This document shows, piece after piece, positions 9,637-18,789 of a stretch of DNA of 64,000 bases. The stretch spans positions 1 to 64,000 of the forward strand of contig CANLNQ010000009.1 of assembly GCA_947492525.1 (NCBI GenBank). Direction: 5' to 3'. The translations under genes and the position numbers were made by a program. The DNA comes from an uncultured Granulosicoccus sp. Lineage in GTDB: Bacteria > Pseudomonadota > Gammaproteobacteria > Granulosicoccales > Granulosicoccaceae. Each line of letters begins with the position of its first letter. The stretch's first letter is position 1. Below the pieces are notes generated by a model. That model worked only from the letters and a program-made list of their open reading frames with translations. It was not told the DNA's origin and did not search any database.

Positions 9637-10678
9637 TGGTACGCTCTACCAGAGCAACGCCGGTCTGCACTTGTCGTGCGGGGTACTTGTCGGAGACCAG
9701 ACCCAGGTTCAATAATCGAAAGGCTTCCTGCCCCATGCCAAGCCAGTCGACCCGAATGGTGCTCAGGCCCGGGTCGCACAGATCGGCAATGGGCAGGTCA
9801 TCGAAGCCCATGACCGAGACATCGTCTGGCACCGAGATGCCGCGCGCCTGCAGGTTCTGCACGGTGGCCAGTGCCTGCAGATCGTTGGAGCAGAAAATGG
9901 CAGTGGGTGGCGCAGTTTTGTCGTTGAATACGTCGTCGAGGGCGCCGCTGATATAGCTGGCCTCCAGCCGTTCGAAGTATCGGGTATCCACCATTGCGCT
10001 GCCGGCGCTGTAATCCTCGACGCCCTGGAGAAACCCTTCCGTTCGGCGTCTGAGGGTCCAGCGTTGTCGACTGCTCAGGTGAAGGATGTGCCGATGGCCT
10101 CGTTCAACCAGAAAGCGGGCGACCAGCCGCCCTCCGAAATAATTGGCCGGTGACACAGCATGCACACGCAGATCCGGATCCAGGCCATTGACCAGAACAG
10201 TGGGTACACCGCTGCTGGACAGACGCGCCAGCGCATCGGGCGTGGGGTCGAGGCCGACGAAGAGAACACCGGCATCATTGCGTGCAAATACCGCCTCGGG
10301 GACTTCCTCATCATTGTTGCGCAACAGAAAGTGCAGGGCGATACCGCTGTCTTCGGCGGCGGCTCTGAGGCCTTCCAGTACCAGTCCGTAGATCGAACTG
10401 ATCTGCGGTTGATGGCTATCCTCATTGAAGAGAAGGAAGGCAGACTTTACGTCGAGCCCGTTGTGCTGCGTGTCCAGACTGCCACGATGGCCGAGCTCGC
10501 GCGCGGCGCGCAGTACCTCGCCTCGAACTCGTTCACTGATCCCGGCAGCACCGGACAGCACCCTTGATACGGTAGAGACGGACACCCCAACCGCCTGGGC
10601 GATATCAGCCTGGCTGACACGCGCTCGGGAAGCTTCGGTGGCAGCACTGTCAGGCGCCTGTGATTGTGAGTCATTCAT
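9611..10678 (-). CDS. LacI-family transcriptional regulator
   Basis: A 355-residue repressor-type protein from the ATG at 10678; an alternative ATG lies 10 codons upstream at 10708. The N-terminal helix-turn-helix and hinge read VSQADIAQAVGVSVSTVSRV followed by LSGAAGISERVRGEVLRAA, the classic LacI/GalR signature. It is followed by a periplasmic-binding-protein-like sensor domain (SAFLLFNEDSH, CSNDLQALATVQNLQARG, SVMGFDDLPIADLCDPGLST). It sits between the ABC transporter and the DUF2264 gene on the same strand and probably controls this block in response to a sugar or sugar acid. The effector is unknown. The palindromes at 18562-18583 are candidate operators. Confidence 0.9.
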   Translation of the reverse strand: MNDSQSQAPDSAATEASRARVSQADIAQAVGVSVSTVSRVLSGAAGISERVRGEVLRAARELGHRGSLDTQHNGLDVKSAFLLFNEDSHQPQISSIYGLVLEGLRAAAEDSGIALHFLLRNNDEEVPEAVFARNDAGVLFVGLDPTPDALARLSSSGVPTVLVNGLDPDLRVHAVSPANYFGGRLVARFLVERGHRHILHLSSRQRWTLRRRTEGFLQGVEDYSAGSAMVDTRYFERLEASYISGALDDVFNDKTAPPTAIFCSNDLQALATVQNLQARGISVPDDVSVMGFDDLPIADLCDPGLSTIRVDWLGMGQEAFRLLNLGLVSDKYPARQVQTGVALVERTSVGQATSS

Positions 10679-10808
10679 GCGCTGTGCGTTGCCCTGGGTA
10701 GTCTGCAATCGAGAGGTTGAAGGCCTCGGAAGATACGCAACAGCGGAGTCAAAGGCAACACGTGCAAATCAGTGCATTGGCAGAGTGTCATGGCTAGTCT
10801 CCAAACGT

Positions 10809-12497
10809 TCATGCACTGCGCAGTCCGCGCTGGCGCGGGTCCGGCCTTGGCACTGCCGAGATCAGCCGCTGGGTATAGCTGTCGACGGGAGCATCGCAGA
10901 CCTGATGGGCCAGGCCGGTTTCCACCACACGTCCTCGGTGCATGACGGCTACCCGATCGCACAGATAGCGCACTACCCCGATATCATGGGCAATGAAGAT
11001 GATGGACAGTCCGAGTTCGTCGCGCAGGTCCAGTAGCAGATCCAGTATCTGCGCGCGCACCGAACCATCCAGCGCCGAGGTGGACTCATCGGCAATGATG
11101 ACCCGGGGTTCCAGAGCAATGGCGCGTGCAATGCCGATGCGCTGTCGTTGCCCGCCGGAGAAGGCGTGTGGGTAACGTTCCATCATGCTGGCCGATAGTC
11201 CGACACGTTCCAGCAGGTTGGCAACCCGCTCTCGCAGTTCGTTGCCGCTGGCCAGTCCATTGATACGCAAGGGTTCGGCGATGATCTGTTCGACCGTCAT
11301 GCGCGGGTTCAATGAGGAATAGGGATCCTGAAAGATCATGCGAATCTCGCGATAGACCTGTTTGTCCCGAAAGCTGGCGGCTTGTGTCAGATCACGCTCT
11401 CGGCCCTGGCGGTCGGTATAGATGGCGCTACCGGAAACCGGTTTGTAGCGTCCCATCAGAACACGTCCCAGGCTTGTCTTGCCGGAACCGGATTCGCCGA
11501 CGATACCCAGAATTTCTCCGGGCCATAGTGACAGACTGACCGATTCCAGGGCTACCACGGCACCGTATACCGTCTTGCTGAACCAGCTCTTGTGTCCACC
11601 GAACTGCAGCCGGATGTCATCGATCTGGATCAAGGGTTTGTCAGGCCTTGGAGGAACCGGGCGCGCTGCTGCCTGTTCCAATCCGAGAGAGGCATCGATC
11701 AACTTGCGTGTATAGGGGTGTTTGGGGGCATGAAAGATCTGATCGACAGGGCCGTGCTCCACGATGCGACCATTGAGCATGACAGCGACATCATCGGCAA
11801 TCTCCGCCACGACTCCCATGTCATGCGTGATGAACATCACCGACATGCCCCTCTTGCGTTGCAGTTCGCGAATCAACAGCAGAATCTCGGCTTGTGTCGT
11901 AACGTCCAGTGCTGTGGTCGGTTCGTCGGCAATCAGGATATCCGGTTCGCAGGCAATGGCCATGGCGATCATGGCGCGCTGACGCATGCCACCGGAGTAC
12001 TCGAAGGGGTACCGATCGACGGCGCGTTCCGGCGAGTGGATGTGCACGGCTTTCAATGCCTCGATGGCTCGCTTGCGGGCTTCTGTCTCGTTTACGTCCT
12101 GGTGCAACAGTATCGCTTCCACGATCTGTTGGCCGATGGTGTGCACCGGTGATAGCGACGACATCGGCTCTTGAAAGATCATCGCTATACGCGCACCGCG
12201 TACGGCCCGAATCTCTTCACTGTCGGTATCCAGTGATGTCAGTTCCAGAGAGTTCTGGCTCTCTCTGTCGATGATCGTGACCGAGCCTTGGGTGATGATG
12301 GCCGGGTCGACAATGTTCATGATCGCCCGCGCCGTGACACTCTTGCCTGAACCGGACTCACCGACAAAGCAGGTGGTCTTGCCGGGTAGCAGATCGAAGT
12401 TCAGCGATTCGATGGCATGAAATGCGCCGTCCTTGTGCGGAAAGTCGACTGACAGCTTGCGTACCTGTAGTACTGGTTGCTCTGGAGATGTGCTCAT
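10809..12497 (-). CDS. Dipeptide/oligopeptide-type ABC transporter, fused double ATPase
   Basis: A 562-residue protein with two complete ATP-binding cassettes, like GsiA or YejF. Cassette 1 has Walker [13 protein letters not shown], signature [10 protein letters not shown] and Walker [13 protein letters not shown]. Cassette 2 has Walker [13 protein letters not shown], signature [14 protein letters not shown] and Walker [15 protein letters not shown]. It energises the two permeases encoded just upstream. The start at 12497 (MSTSPEQ) is chosen because AAGGAC precedes it at proper distance; the longer frame to 12545 overlaps the permease gene. In this block the substrate is more likely an oligosaccharide than a peptide (inference from the neighbouring isomerase, dehydrogenase, DUF2264 and LacI genes). 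Confidence 0.9.
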   Translation of the reverse strand: MSTSPEQPVLQVRKLSVDFPHKDGAFHAIESLNFDLLPGKTTCFVGESGSGKSVTARAIMNIVDPAIITQGSVTIIDRESQNSLELTSLDTDSEEIRAVRGARIAMIFQEPMSSLSPVHTIGQQIVEAILLHQDVNETEARKRAIEALKAVHIHSPERAVDRYPFEYSGGMRQRAMIAMAIACEPDILIADEPTTALDVTTQAEILLLIRELQRKRGMSVMFITHDMGVVAEIADDVAVMLNGRIVEHGPVDQIFHAPKHPYTRKLIDASLGLEQAAARPVPPRPDKPLIQIDDIRLQFGGHKSWFSKTVYGAVVALESVSLSLWPGEILGIVGESGSGKTSLGRVLMGRYKPVSGSAIYTDRQGRERDLTQAASFRDKQVYREIRMIFQDPYSSLNPRMTVEQIIAEPLRINGLASGNELRERVANLLERVGLSASMMERYPHAFSGGQRQRIGIARAIALEPRVIIADESTSALDGSVRAQILDLLLDLRDELGLSIIFIAHDIGVVRYLCDRVAVMHRGRVVETGLAHQVCDAPVDSYTQRLISAVPRPDPRQRGLRSA

Positions 12498-12507
12498 GAT
12501 GCTGTCC

Positions 12508-13668
12508 TTACCGTGCATAGGGGTCTGCTGCGTCACGCAGGCCATCGCCGACGAAGTTCATGGCCAGCACCGCAATCACGATGGCCAGGCCAGGGGCCAG
12601 TAGCCAGGGCGCCGTGGCCAGCACTCGAATGTTCTGAGCCTCCTGCAACAGCACTCCCCAGGAAACGACCGGAGATTGCAGACCCAGGCCGAGAAAGGAC
12701 AGGGCCGTTTCGGCCAGAATCATGCCCGGTATGGCCAGACTGGCAGCGGTGATGATGTGGCTGGTGAACGCTGGCACCATGTGTCGCATCACCACGCGAA
12801 TATGGCTGGCTCCATCGTAAAGAGCGGCGGCCACGTAGTCTTCATCCTTCAGCGCGAGAAAGCGTCCGCGCACCACTCTTGCCAGTTCTGTCCAGCCCAG
12901 CAAGGACAATATCAGAGTGATCACGAAATAGACGCGTAGCGGTGACCAGTCGCTGGGCATGGCCGATGCCAGCGCCATCCACAGCGGTATGGTGGGCAGG
13001 GAGCGCAGGAATTCGATGGTGCGCTGGGTGACGGCATCGAACCAGCCGCCATAGAAGCCTGCCAGGCCGCCAATGAGCACACCGAAGAACAGTGACAGAA
13101 CGACCCCGACGATACCGACGGATAATGAGATTCGTGTTCCCAGCAGCAGGCGACTGAGCATGTCCCGTCCCAATCTGTCGCTACCGAGCAGGTACAGAGG
13201 GTCGCGCTTGCGTTCGGGTCCGAACAGGTGAATGTTGCTCGGGAACAGGCCAAGCAACTTGTATTCATGACCTTCCACGAACCAGTTCAGGTATATCTTC
13301 TTCGAAGGGTCGATGACGAAAACGCGTCGCAGCGCTTCCGGCTCCACTTCCACCTTGTAGCCATAAACATGCGGTCTGAACGACCAGTCACCGTTCTCGT
13401 CACGATCGATGAAATGCAGGCCCTGTGGTGGCGCATAGGTGTAGCGAGCCTGTACCTTCAAGGGGTCCTTGGGGGCCAGAAAGTTGGCGAAAACCGCACA
13501 GAAGGCAAACAGAATGAGTATGTAGAGTGAAACGCGCGCCATCCGGTGCTGGCGAAAACGACGACGGATCAACTGCCACTGACTTTCCGTGCCCGCCAGA
13601 GTGCCCCTGACCGTGCTGCTGTCCTCGGGGAGATCGGCTGCAGCTTCTGTCATGATCGTGCTGTTCAT
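12508..13668 (-). CDS. ABC transporter permease, OppC/YejE type
   Basis: A 386-residue inner-membrane permease. One N-terminal membrane segment (about 45-65) is followed by a long periplasmic insert (about 70-170), as in YejE-like permeases. A BPD_transp_1 core then follows: GSDRLGRDMLSRLLLGTRIS, the EAA-loop region DEDYVAAALYDGASHIRVV and LAETALSFLGLGLQSPVVSW, with about five membrane helices. The start ATG at 13668 overlaps the stop of the upstream permease by one base, and the ATPase gene starts 10 bases after its end, so the three are one operon. Confidence 0.9.
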   Translation of the reverse strand: MNSTIMTEAAADLPEDSSTVRGTLAGTESQWQLIRRRFRQHRMARVSLYILILFAFCAVFANFLAPKDPLKVQARYTYAPPQGLHFIDRDENGDWSFRPHVYGYKVEVEPEALRRVFVIDPSKKIYLNWFVEGHEYKLLGLFPSNIHLFGPERKRDPLYLLGSDRLGRDMLSRLLLGTRISLSVGIVGVVLSLFFGVLIGGLAGFYGGWFDAVTQRTIEFLRSLPTIPLWMALASAMPSDWSPLRVYFVITLILSLLGWTELARVVRGRFLALKDEDYVAAALYDGASHIRVVMRHMVPAFTSHIITAASLAIPGMILAETALSFLGLGLQSPVVSWGVLLQEAQNIRVLATAPWLLAPGLAIVIAVLAMNFVGDGLRDAADPYAR

Positions 13669-14666
13669 CAGTTGGCTCCTACCATGCCGAGCCGAATGCG
13701 CGGATCTATCCAGGCGAGCAGCAAGTCGGAAATCAGTGTACCGATCATGGTCAATACGCCCATGAACAGAATCAATGCACCGGCCAGATACATGTCCTGT
13801 GAGAGCAGGGCGCGTAGCAATATTGGCGAGAGTGTTGGCAGATTCAGTACGATGGCGGTGACGAAACTGGAGGAGATGACCGTCGGCAGTACCCAGCCGA
13901 TGGTGGACACAAGGGGGTTCATCGCAACCCTGACCGGGTAGCGCATGATCACCTTGCGTTTCTCCAGGCCCTTGGCGCGAGCGGTCAGCACATAGGGCTT
14001 GTTCAATTCATCGAGCAGATTGGCTCGCAGCACTCTGACCAGTTGCGCCGTGCCGGCAGTTGCTATGACCAGAACAGGTGCCCAGACGTGCTGCACGAAA
14101 TCCAGGAACCTGTCCAGACTCCACTTGGCATTCATGTATTCAGGGGAAAACAGGCCGGTGATGGTGACGCCAAACCACACATAACAGATGTACATCAGCA
14201 CGAGAGCGAACAGGAAATTGGGCACAGCCAGGCCGAAGAAACCGATGACGGTGGCGAAGTAGTCGCCGATGGAATACTGTCTGACGGCCGAGTAGATGCC
14301 GATAGGGATAGCCACGGCCCACATGACGACCACGGCGAGTAATTCGACTGCCAGGGAAATGCCGATCCGTTCGGAAAAGATCTGCGCAACCGGCAGTTTC
14401 ATCTCGAAGCTGTAGCCGAACTCACCGTGAAGCATGCCCTTCAACCAGGCCCAGTACTGCGCGAGGATCGGAGCGTCCATCTGATAGCGCTCGCGCAGGG
14501 TATCGATGACCGCCTGGTCGATGGTCTCGCCACTGCCGGACAGGCGCGCGATATAGGAGGTGATGAAATCACCGGGTGGAAGTTGTATTACCACGAATAC
14601 AACAACCGAGAGTGCCAGCAGTGTCAGCAGCATCGTGACCAATCGACGGACCAGATAGAGTGTCAT
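13668..14666 (-). CDS. ABC transporter permease, OppB/YejB type
   Basis: A 332-residue inner-membrane permease of the OppB type: a first membrane helix immediately at the N-terminus (LVRRLVTMLLTLLALSVVVF), then QLPPGDFITSY and a core with the EAA-like loop VLTARAKGLEKRKVI and WIDPRIRLG at the end. The start chosen is the ATG at 14666, because it places the canonical MTLYLVRRL at the N-terminus; an in-frame ATG at 14693 would add nine residues. It pairs with the OppC-type permease just downstream. Confidence 0.9.
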   Translation of the reverse strand: MTLYLVRRLVTMLLTLLALSVVVFVVIQLPPGDFITSYIARLSGSGETIDQAVIDTLRERYQMDAPILAQYWAWLKGMLHGEFGYSFEMKLPVAQIFSERIGISLAVELLAVVVMWAVAIPIGIYSAVRQYSIGDYFATVIGFFGLAVPNFLFALVLMYICYVWFGVTITGLFSPEYMNAKWSLDRFLDFVQHVWAPVLVIATAGTAQLVRVLRANLLDELNKPYVLTARAKGLEKRKVIMRYPVRVAMNPLVSTIGWVLPTVISSSFVTAIVLNLPTLSPILLRALLSQDMYLAGALILFMGVLTMIGTLISDLLLAWIDPRIRLGMVGAN

Positions 14667-14738
14667 GTCAAGGATTCCGGGCAGAAGCGTCAAGGCCTGC
14701 AGGCCGCCGTGGCAAGGCGCCTGCAGGCATCAGGTGCC

Positions 14739-16661
14739 TCAGTTCTTGTAGAAGAGCTGTGAGGTTCCCATGGGTGCAGGTTGCGGATAGAGCCATGCGT
14801 AAGGCTGGCTGTCAGGCACGTTGCCCAGATTCTTGTTGACTACCATATAGCCTTCAGCGGGCAGTACGGTACCGATTACCCAGAATTGCTCGGCCGAGAT
14901 ATCCAGAATCTGCTTGAAGATCTCTGCCTGTTGCGCCGGATCGCCAGACGCCTTCAATTCTCTGTAGAGTTCCATCTGCTTCCTGGCAGGCTCTGACGGC
15001 TCATTGCCGCCCTCGCTATCCGGGTTGTTGAACCACTGAGCCCATTGCAGGGCGAAGGCAGATTCCCGGTTGAAGGGGAAGTAGTAGCGTGCATCGAGCA
15101 AGGCATCTCCCAGACCACCGTCTCCCCACCAGATATGCATGTCATGCTGGTTGCCGTGGAGGCGCTCGTAGACGAAGCTGCGTTCCACGTTTCGCTGGTC
15201 GAGCTGGATGCCGATCTCGGCCCATTGGTTGACGATCAACTGCGACATGTCATTGAACTCGATCTGGTCCGATGGCGTGTACAGCTGGATGGTGATCGGG
15301 TCACCGGCACTGTTGAGCCGAATGCCATCGTCGTTGCGCTCGGTCAGTCCCAGGCCATCGAGCAGCTCGTTGGCCTTGTCGGGGTCATACTCGGTGTACT
15401 GTGTCGCCAGCTCTTCGTGATAGTACGGTGATTCCGGGCGCGGTGCGGCCTGGAACGGCTTTCCCTGTCCGGCAAAGATGACGTCAACGATCTCTTCCCG
15501 GTCTGTGGCCAGGGACAAGGCAACCCTGAAATCCCGTTCATTGTACAGAGCGCGTTTGACCGGGTCTTCGTTGTTCAGGTTCAGCTGCAGGATCGCGTGG
15601 TTCATGCGAGCGTCGACAGTGGACGTCAGACGGTAGTTGCCCGACTCCTGGCTGTCGTAGATGACCGGTTTGTTGGTCACGGTGGCAAAATGCCGGTTGG
15701 AGAAATCCACTTCGCCGTTGATGACCTTCAACAGTATGTCTTCAACGTTTTCGCTTTGCAGCATGGTTGCCTTGTCGATATAGGGTAACTGATTGCCGGC
15801 CGTATCGACCTTGTAGAAATAGGGGTTTCGTTCGAATTCGATGATCTGGTTCAGGCCGTCATAGGCCGTAGCCTGTTGCCAGGCATTGAGTGAAGGTCGC
15901 TTTTCATCAGTGAAATAGGTGAAGCAGGTTTTCTCGAGTGCCTGTGACCAGGAATCGAAACCGCGTTCGGCCGCCAGCTTGTCGGCATCAGGGTTCACGC
16001 TGGGTACCAGCTGTCCACAGTAGTGCTTCGGGGCGAAGGTCAGAAACGGACCGTCGACACTGGCAAGCCGTTGTATCAACAGACCGTCTGGCCGTTCCAG
16101 AGTGATCCGGTAGGTAGTTTCATCGATGACTTCGCCAGTCATGTTGTCCCAATCGAAATTGGGTGCCTTTTCGCCCTTGTATTCCGGGTTCTTGGCAATG
16201 TCATTCAAGGCAAAGTCGATATCGGCCGCGGTGAAGGGCTCACCGTCTGACCATTTGTGGCCCTTGCGCAAGTGAAAGGTGAACTCCGTTGCTTCATCAT
16301 TCACTTCGAAGCTTTCGGCCACATTGGGAACGACCTCTGACCAGTCAAGACTGAAGGCTACCAGTGGTTGATAGGCGACGGTACGACGAATCCAGCCGTT
16401 GTCGTAAGTCCCCTTCAGTGCCGAGCGCCAAACGCCACCGTATGTGCCGACGCTCTCTATGGGTTCCAGTACGAAGGGGTTTTCCGGCAGGCGTTCTTCC
16501 ACAGGAGGCAGGGTGCCGGCCTTGACTTGCTCGGCCAGCTGCGGGGCTTCCTGGTAGTCCGCGGCAAGCAAGGACGTGCCGGGAGCAACAAGCAGGGCGA
16601 TACTCAGCGCCATCACCGTCAGGCGACGTTCAGGCGGAGTGTGAAGGTTCAGGTGTTTCAT
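14739..16661 (-). CDS. Extracellular solute-binding protein, family 5
   Basis: A 640-residue periplasmic binding protein for the ABC transporter encoded downstream. From ATG 16661 there is a signal peptide: basic MKHLNLHTPPERR, hydrophobic LTVMALSIALLVAPGTSLL, and likely cleavage after LLA-A. The mature part shows SBP_bac_5 landmarks: VAYQPLVAFS, PNVAESFEVNDEATEFTFHL, RKGHKWSDGEPFTAADIDFA and a late NQWAEIGIQLDQRNVE. It belongs to the large subset with YGGVWR near the mature N-terminus, often found with sugar-catabolic genes. It lies 72 bases before the OppB-type permease gene. Confidence 0.9.
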   Translation of the reverse strand: MKHLNLHTPPERRLTVMALSIALLVAPGTSLLAADYQEAPQLAEQVKAGTLPPVEERLPENPFVLEPIESVGTYGGVWRSALKGTYDNGWIRRTVAYQPLVAFSLDWSEVVPNVAESFEVNDEATEFTFHLRKGHKWSDGEPFTAADIDFALNDIAKNPEYKGEKAPNFDWDNMTGEVIDETTYRITLERPDGLLIQRLASVDGPFLTFAPKHYCGQLVPSVNPDADKLAAERGFDSWSQALEKTCFTYFTDEKRPSLNAWQQATAYDGLNQIIEFERNPYFYKVDTAGNQLPYIDKATMLQSENVEDILLKVINGEVDFSNRHFATVTNKPVIYDSQESGNYRLTSTVDARMNHAILQLNLNNEDPVKRALYNERDFRVALSLATDREEIVDVIFAGQGKPFQAAPRPESPYYHEELATQYTEYDPDKANELLDGLGLTERNDDGIRLNSAGDPITIQLYTPSDQIEFNDMSQLIVNQWAEIGIQLDQRNVERSFVYERLHGNQHDMHIWWGDGGLGDALLDARYYFPFNRESAFALQWAQWFNNPDSEGGNEPSEPARKQMELYRELKASGDPAQQAEIFKQILDISAEQFWVIGTVLPAEGYMVVNKNLGNVPDSQPYAWLYPQPAPMGTSQLFYKN

Positions 16662-16699
16662 GGTGGTGTGTTTCTCTCCTTGTGGCGTGGTGGATGGTG

Positions 16700-17494
16700 T
16701 CAGCAGGCTGTGCACAACTCGCGCAGTACGCGCATGTCCTGTCTGAATTGCACTTCATCGTTGTCGGCGACGAACTCGAGCATGGCCAGTCGAGGCTTTG
16801 TCCAGCGAGGGCTGGTTTCCCAGCGCTGCAAGAGTGCGCTCCAGTATTCCCTGCCTTCGATCAGCGGCCGTCGTTCATCGGCATCCTCTGCAGGTAGCCA
16901 ATGAAAGACGTGTACATGGCTCAACCAGGGGGACAGAGTGGTAATTTCCTCCAGACGTTCTTCCAGAGCTCGACCGGGAACCGGTTGCCAGTAGGTGAAG
17001 AGGTTGTCATGATTGGCCTGCTCCAGCAGTTGCACCGTATCCGTCAGTCGCTCTGTCATCGTATTGCGGTGATATTCGATACTCACGCTGATGTCATGCA
17101 AGGCTGCGGCATCGGCCATGGCAGCAAGGTCAGCCACAATGTTCTGACGTTGCGTGGCGCTGAGTTGGTCGGGTGTGTTGCGGCCAGCCCAGACGCGTAT
17201 GTTGTTTGCACCCAGTGCCTTGGTGCTGGCCAGAGCCTGAGCGAATTCAACGCCGGCCTCTTCATCGCCTGCACGCACATAGCTGCCATAGGAATCGGCA
17301 GAAATATCGTGTTGGCGGCACAGGTCGGCGACCTGCTCGGCCCGGGACAGATCACCGAGCGGGACATGCACATCAGCACCCCATTCAATGGCCTTCACGC
17401 CGTTCCGTGACGCTATGGGGACCAGTTCTTCTGCGCTCAGCGATCGGAACGTGACGGAGCACAGGGCGGGAATGACAGGGTCGTCGGTATTCAT
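16700..17494 (-). CDS. Sugar phosphate isomerase/epimerase-like TIM barrel
   Basis: A 264-residue protein of the AP-endonuclease-2/xylose-isomerase-like TIM barrel superfamily. It starts with PALCSVTFRSLSAEELVPIA and has KAIEWGADVHVP on strand 2, SVSIEYHRNTMTE with a probable metal-binding Glu, and HVHVFHWLPA with His residues near the C-terminal end of the barrel. Such enzymes isomerise or epimerise keto-sugars or dehydrate inositol derivatives using a divalent metal; the exact reaction cannot be told. The ATG at 17494 overlaps the dehydrogenase stop as ATGA, so the two are translationally coupled. Coding upstream of 17494 in this frame is a shadow of the dehydrogenase gene. Confidence 0.8.
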   Translation of the reverse strand: MNTDDPVIPALCSVTFRSLSAEELVPIASRNGVKAIEWGADVHVPLGDLSRAEQVADLCRQHDISADSYGSYVRAGDEEAGVEFAQALASTKALGANNIRVWAGRNTPDQLSATQRQNIVADLAAMADAAALHDISVSIEYHRNTMTERLTDTVQLLEQANHDNLFTYWQPVPGRALEERLEEITTLSPWLSHVHVFHWLPAEDADERRPLIEGREYWSALLQRWETSPRWTKPRLAMLEFVADNDEVQFRQDMRVLRELCTAC

Positions 17495-18528
17495 GCGAGC
17501 ATGTCCCAGTCGTCCAGAGTCACTTCGTGTTGCAAGGGTTCGCCACGGCCGAAACGCTCTATCTCCTCGATGACCAGGGCTGTCATCTCGGAAACCTCTT
17601 CTCCCATCGAGCCCGCAATGTGCGGGGTCAACTGCACATTGGGCATATCCCACAAAGGCGAATCGTCCGGCAGGGGTTCCGGGTCTGTGACGTCAAGGAT
17701 TGCGTGTATGGGGCGATAGGCAAGCGTCTTGATCAGTGCATCGTGGTCCACCAGGCGACCGCGTGCCGTGTTGATGAGCAGGGCATTGTCGCGCATCAGG
17801 TTGAATTGTTCGCTGCCGATGGAATTCACCGTGTTCGGCAACAGGGGCTGATGCAACGAGACCACATCGCTTTTGACCATCAATTCATTGAGGGTCACCA
17901 GTTCAACACCCATTTGCGTGGATTCTGCGGCACTGACAAACGGGTCATGCAGAAGAATCCGTACACCGTGTGGTGCCAGCAGTTCGATAACGCGGCGGCC
18001 GATGCGGGACGCGCCGACAATGCCGATGATCTTGCTGCGAATGCCGACCTGTGCATTGAGCGAAGCAGTGCGAGTATTGATCGAGGAGCGCTGATCCCGG
18101 TACAAGGCTTCCCAGCGGCGCACTTGCTTGCAGTGCAACAGAATGCTGGCGAGCGTGAATTCGGCGACAGGCCGTGCATTGACGGAGGCGGCCTGGGTCA
18201 CTCGGATACCGCTGGCGATGACCTCTCTGGTAACAACTGATTTCACCGAGCCACCTAGATGTGCAATCAATGCAAGATTTGGAATTTCTTGCGCGCTCTT
18301 TAGATCGAGTAACTCAGAGCCCCAGCCAGTGATGAGTACAGTGGCTGTCTCGAGACGCGCACGTTCAGCAGTGCTCGCCGGGTAGGTGTCAACTGACTGA
18401 CAAACCCTGTTCAGCAAGGCTATGGAGTCATGGTTGAGATGTACGTCGACACTGCGTTCCGGTAGCTGTATCAAAGCGTTCAGCGTGTTCGAGGTACTCT
18501 GTGCTGCCTGTTCTCGGGCCAAGATCAT
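17491..18528 (-). CDS. D-isomer-specific 2-hydroxyacid dehydrogenase
   Basis: A 345-residue NAD(P)-dependent dehydrogenase. The nucleotide-binding fold is GIVGASRIGRRVIELLAPHG followed by LLHDPF. The catalytic set is visible: Arg in LINTARGRLVDHDAL, Glu in DVTDPEPLPDDSPLW and His in VQLTPHIAGSMGEE. It probably oxidises or reduces a sugar-derived hydroxyacid in the same pathway as the downstream isomerase. I chose the ATG at 18528 over the longer TTG frame at 18555, because that TTG falls inside a good -10 box (18555-18560) and could not be on the transcript. It is the first gene of the minus-strand block. Confidence 0.85.
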   Translation of the reverse strand: MILAREQAAQSTSNTLNALIQLPERSVDVHLNHDSIALLNRVCQSVDTYPASTAERARLETATVLITGWGSELLDLKSAQEIPNLALIAHLGGSVKSVVTREVIASGIRVTQAASVNARPVAEFTLASILLHCKQVRRWEALYRDQRSSINTRTASLNAQVGIRSKIIGIVGASRIGRRVIELLAPHGVRILLHDPFVSAAESTQMGVELVTLNELMVKSDVVSLHQPLLPNTVNSIGSEQFNLMRDNALLINTARGRLVDHDALIKTLAYRPIHAILDVTDPEPLPDDSPLWDMPNVQLTPHIAGSMGEEVSEMTALVIEEIERFGRGEPLQHEVTLDDWDMLA

Positions 18529-18554
18529 CGTCCCAGTGATTGTGCGTGTTTGCA

Positions 18555-18583
18555 ACTATACGCAAATTTGCATGAAATGCAAA
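18555..18583 (-). promoter_or_regulatory. Promoter with overlapping palindromic operator for the dehydrogenase operon
   Basis: On the minus strand: -35 TTTGCA (18583-18578), a 17-base spacer and -10 TATAGT (18560-18555), about 27 bases before the dehydrogenase ATG. Two palindromes overlap it: TTTGCATGAAATGCAAA at 18567-18583 (7-base arms, 3-base centre) covering the -35, and GCAAATTTGC at 18562-18571 in the spacer. Binding here would block RNA polymerase. The LacI-type regulator of this block is the obvious candidate, although LacI operators usually centre on CG. Confidence 0.6.
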
Positions 18584-18789
18584 GATTTTTGCGCTGATGT
18601 TCAGGACGGGAATCGTCGCCGCACGCTGGCAGGCGCAAGCGAGAGCAATGGCTGTGGAGAAGGAGTGGAACAGTTGGGGCTGGTTGCAGGATCCATGAAA
18701 CCTGCCCGACCGCTTTCAGCGACGCTTCTGGCAATTCACGTCACGCTGCGGGATTGTCTTTGCAGGCGGTGCGCAGGGCAATGCCCGGT

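Noticed and set aside
8788-9813. Long 341-codon plus-strand open frame opposite DUF2264 and lacI
   Set aside because: Opposite-strand shadow of two well supported genes; no family resemblance and no ribosome site.
18529-18555. Longer start (TTG 18555) for the hydroxyacid dehydrogenase
   Set aside because: It lies within the -10 box of the likely promoter and has no ribosome site.
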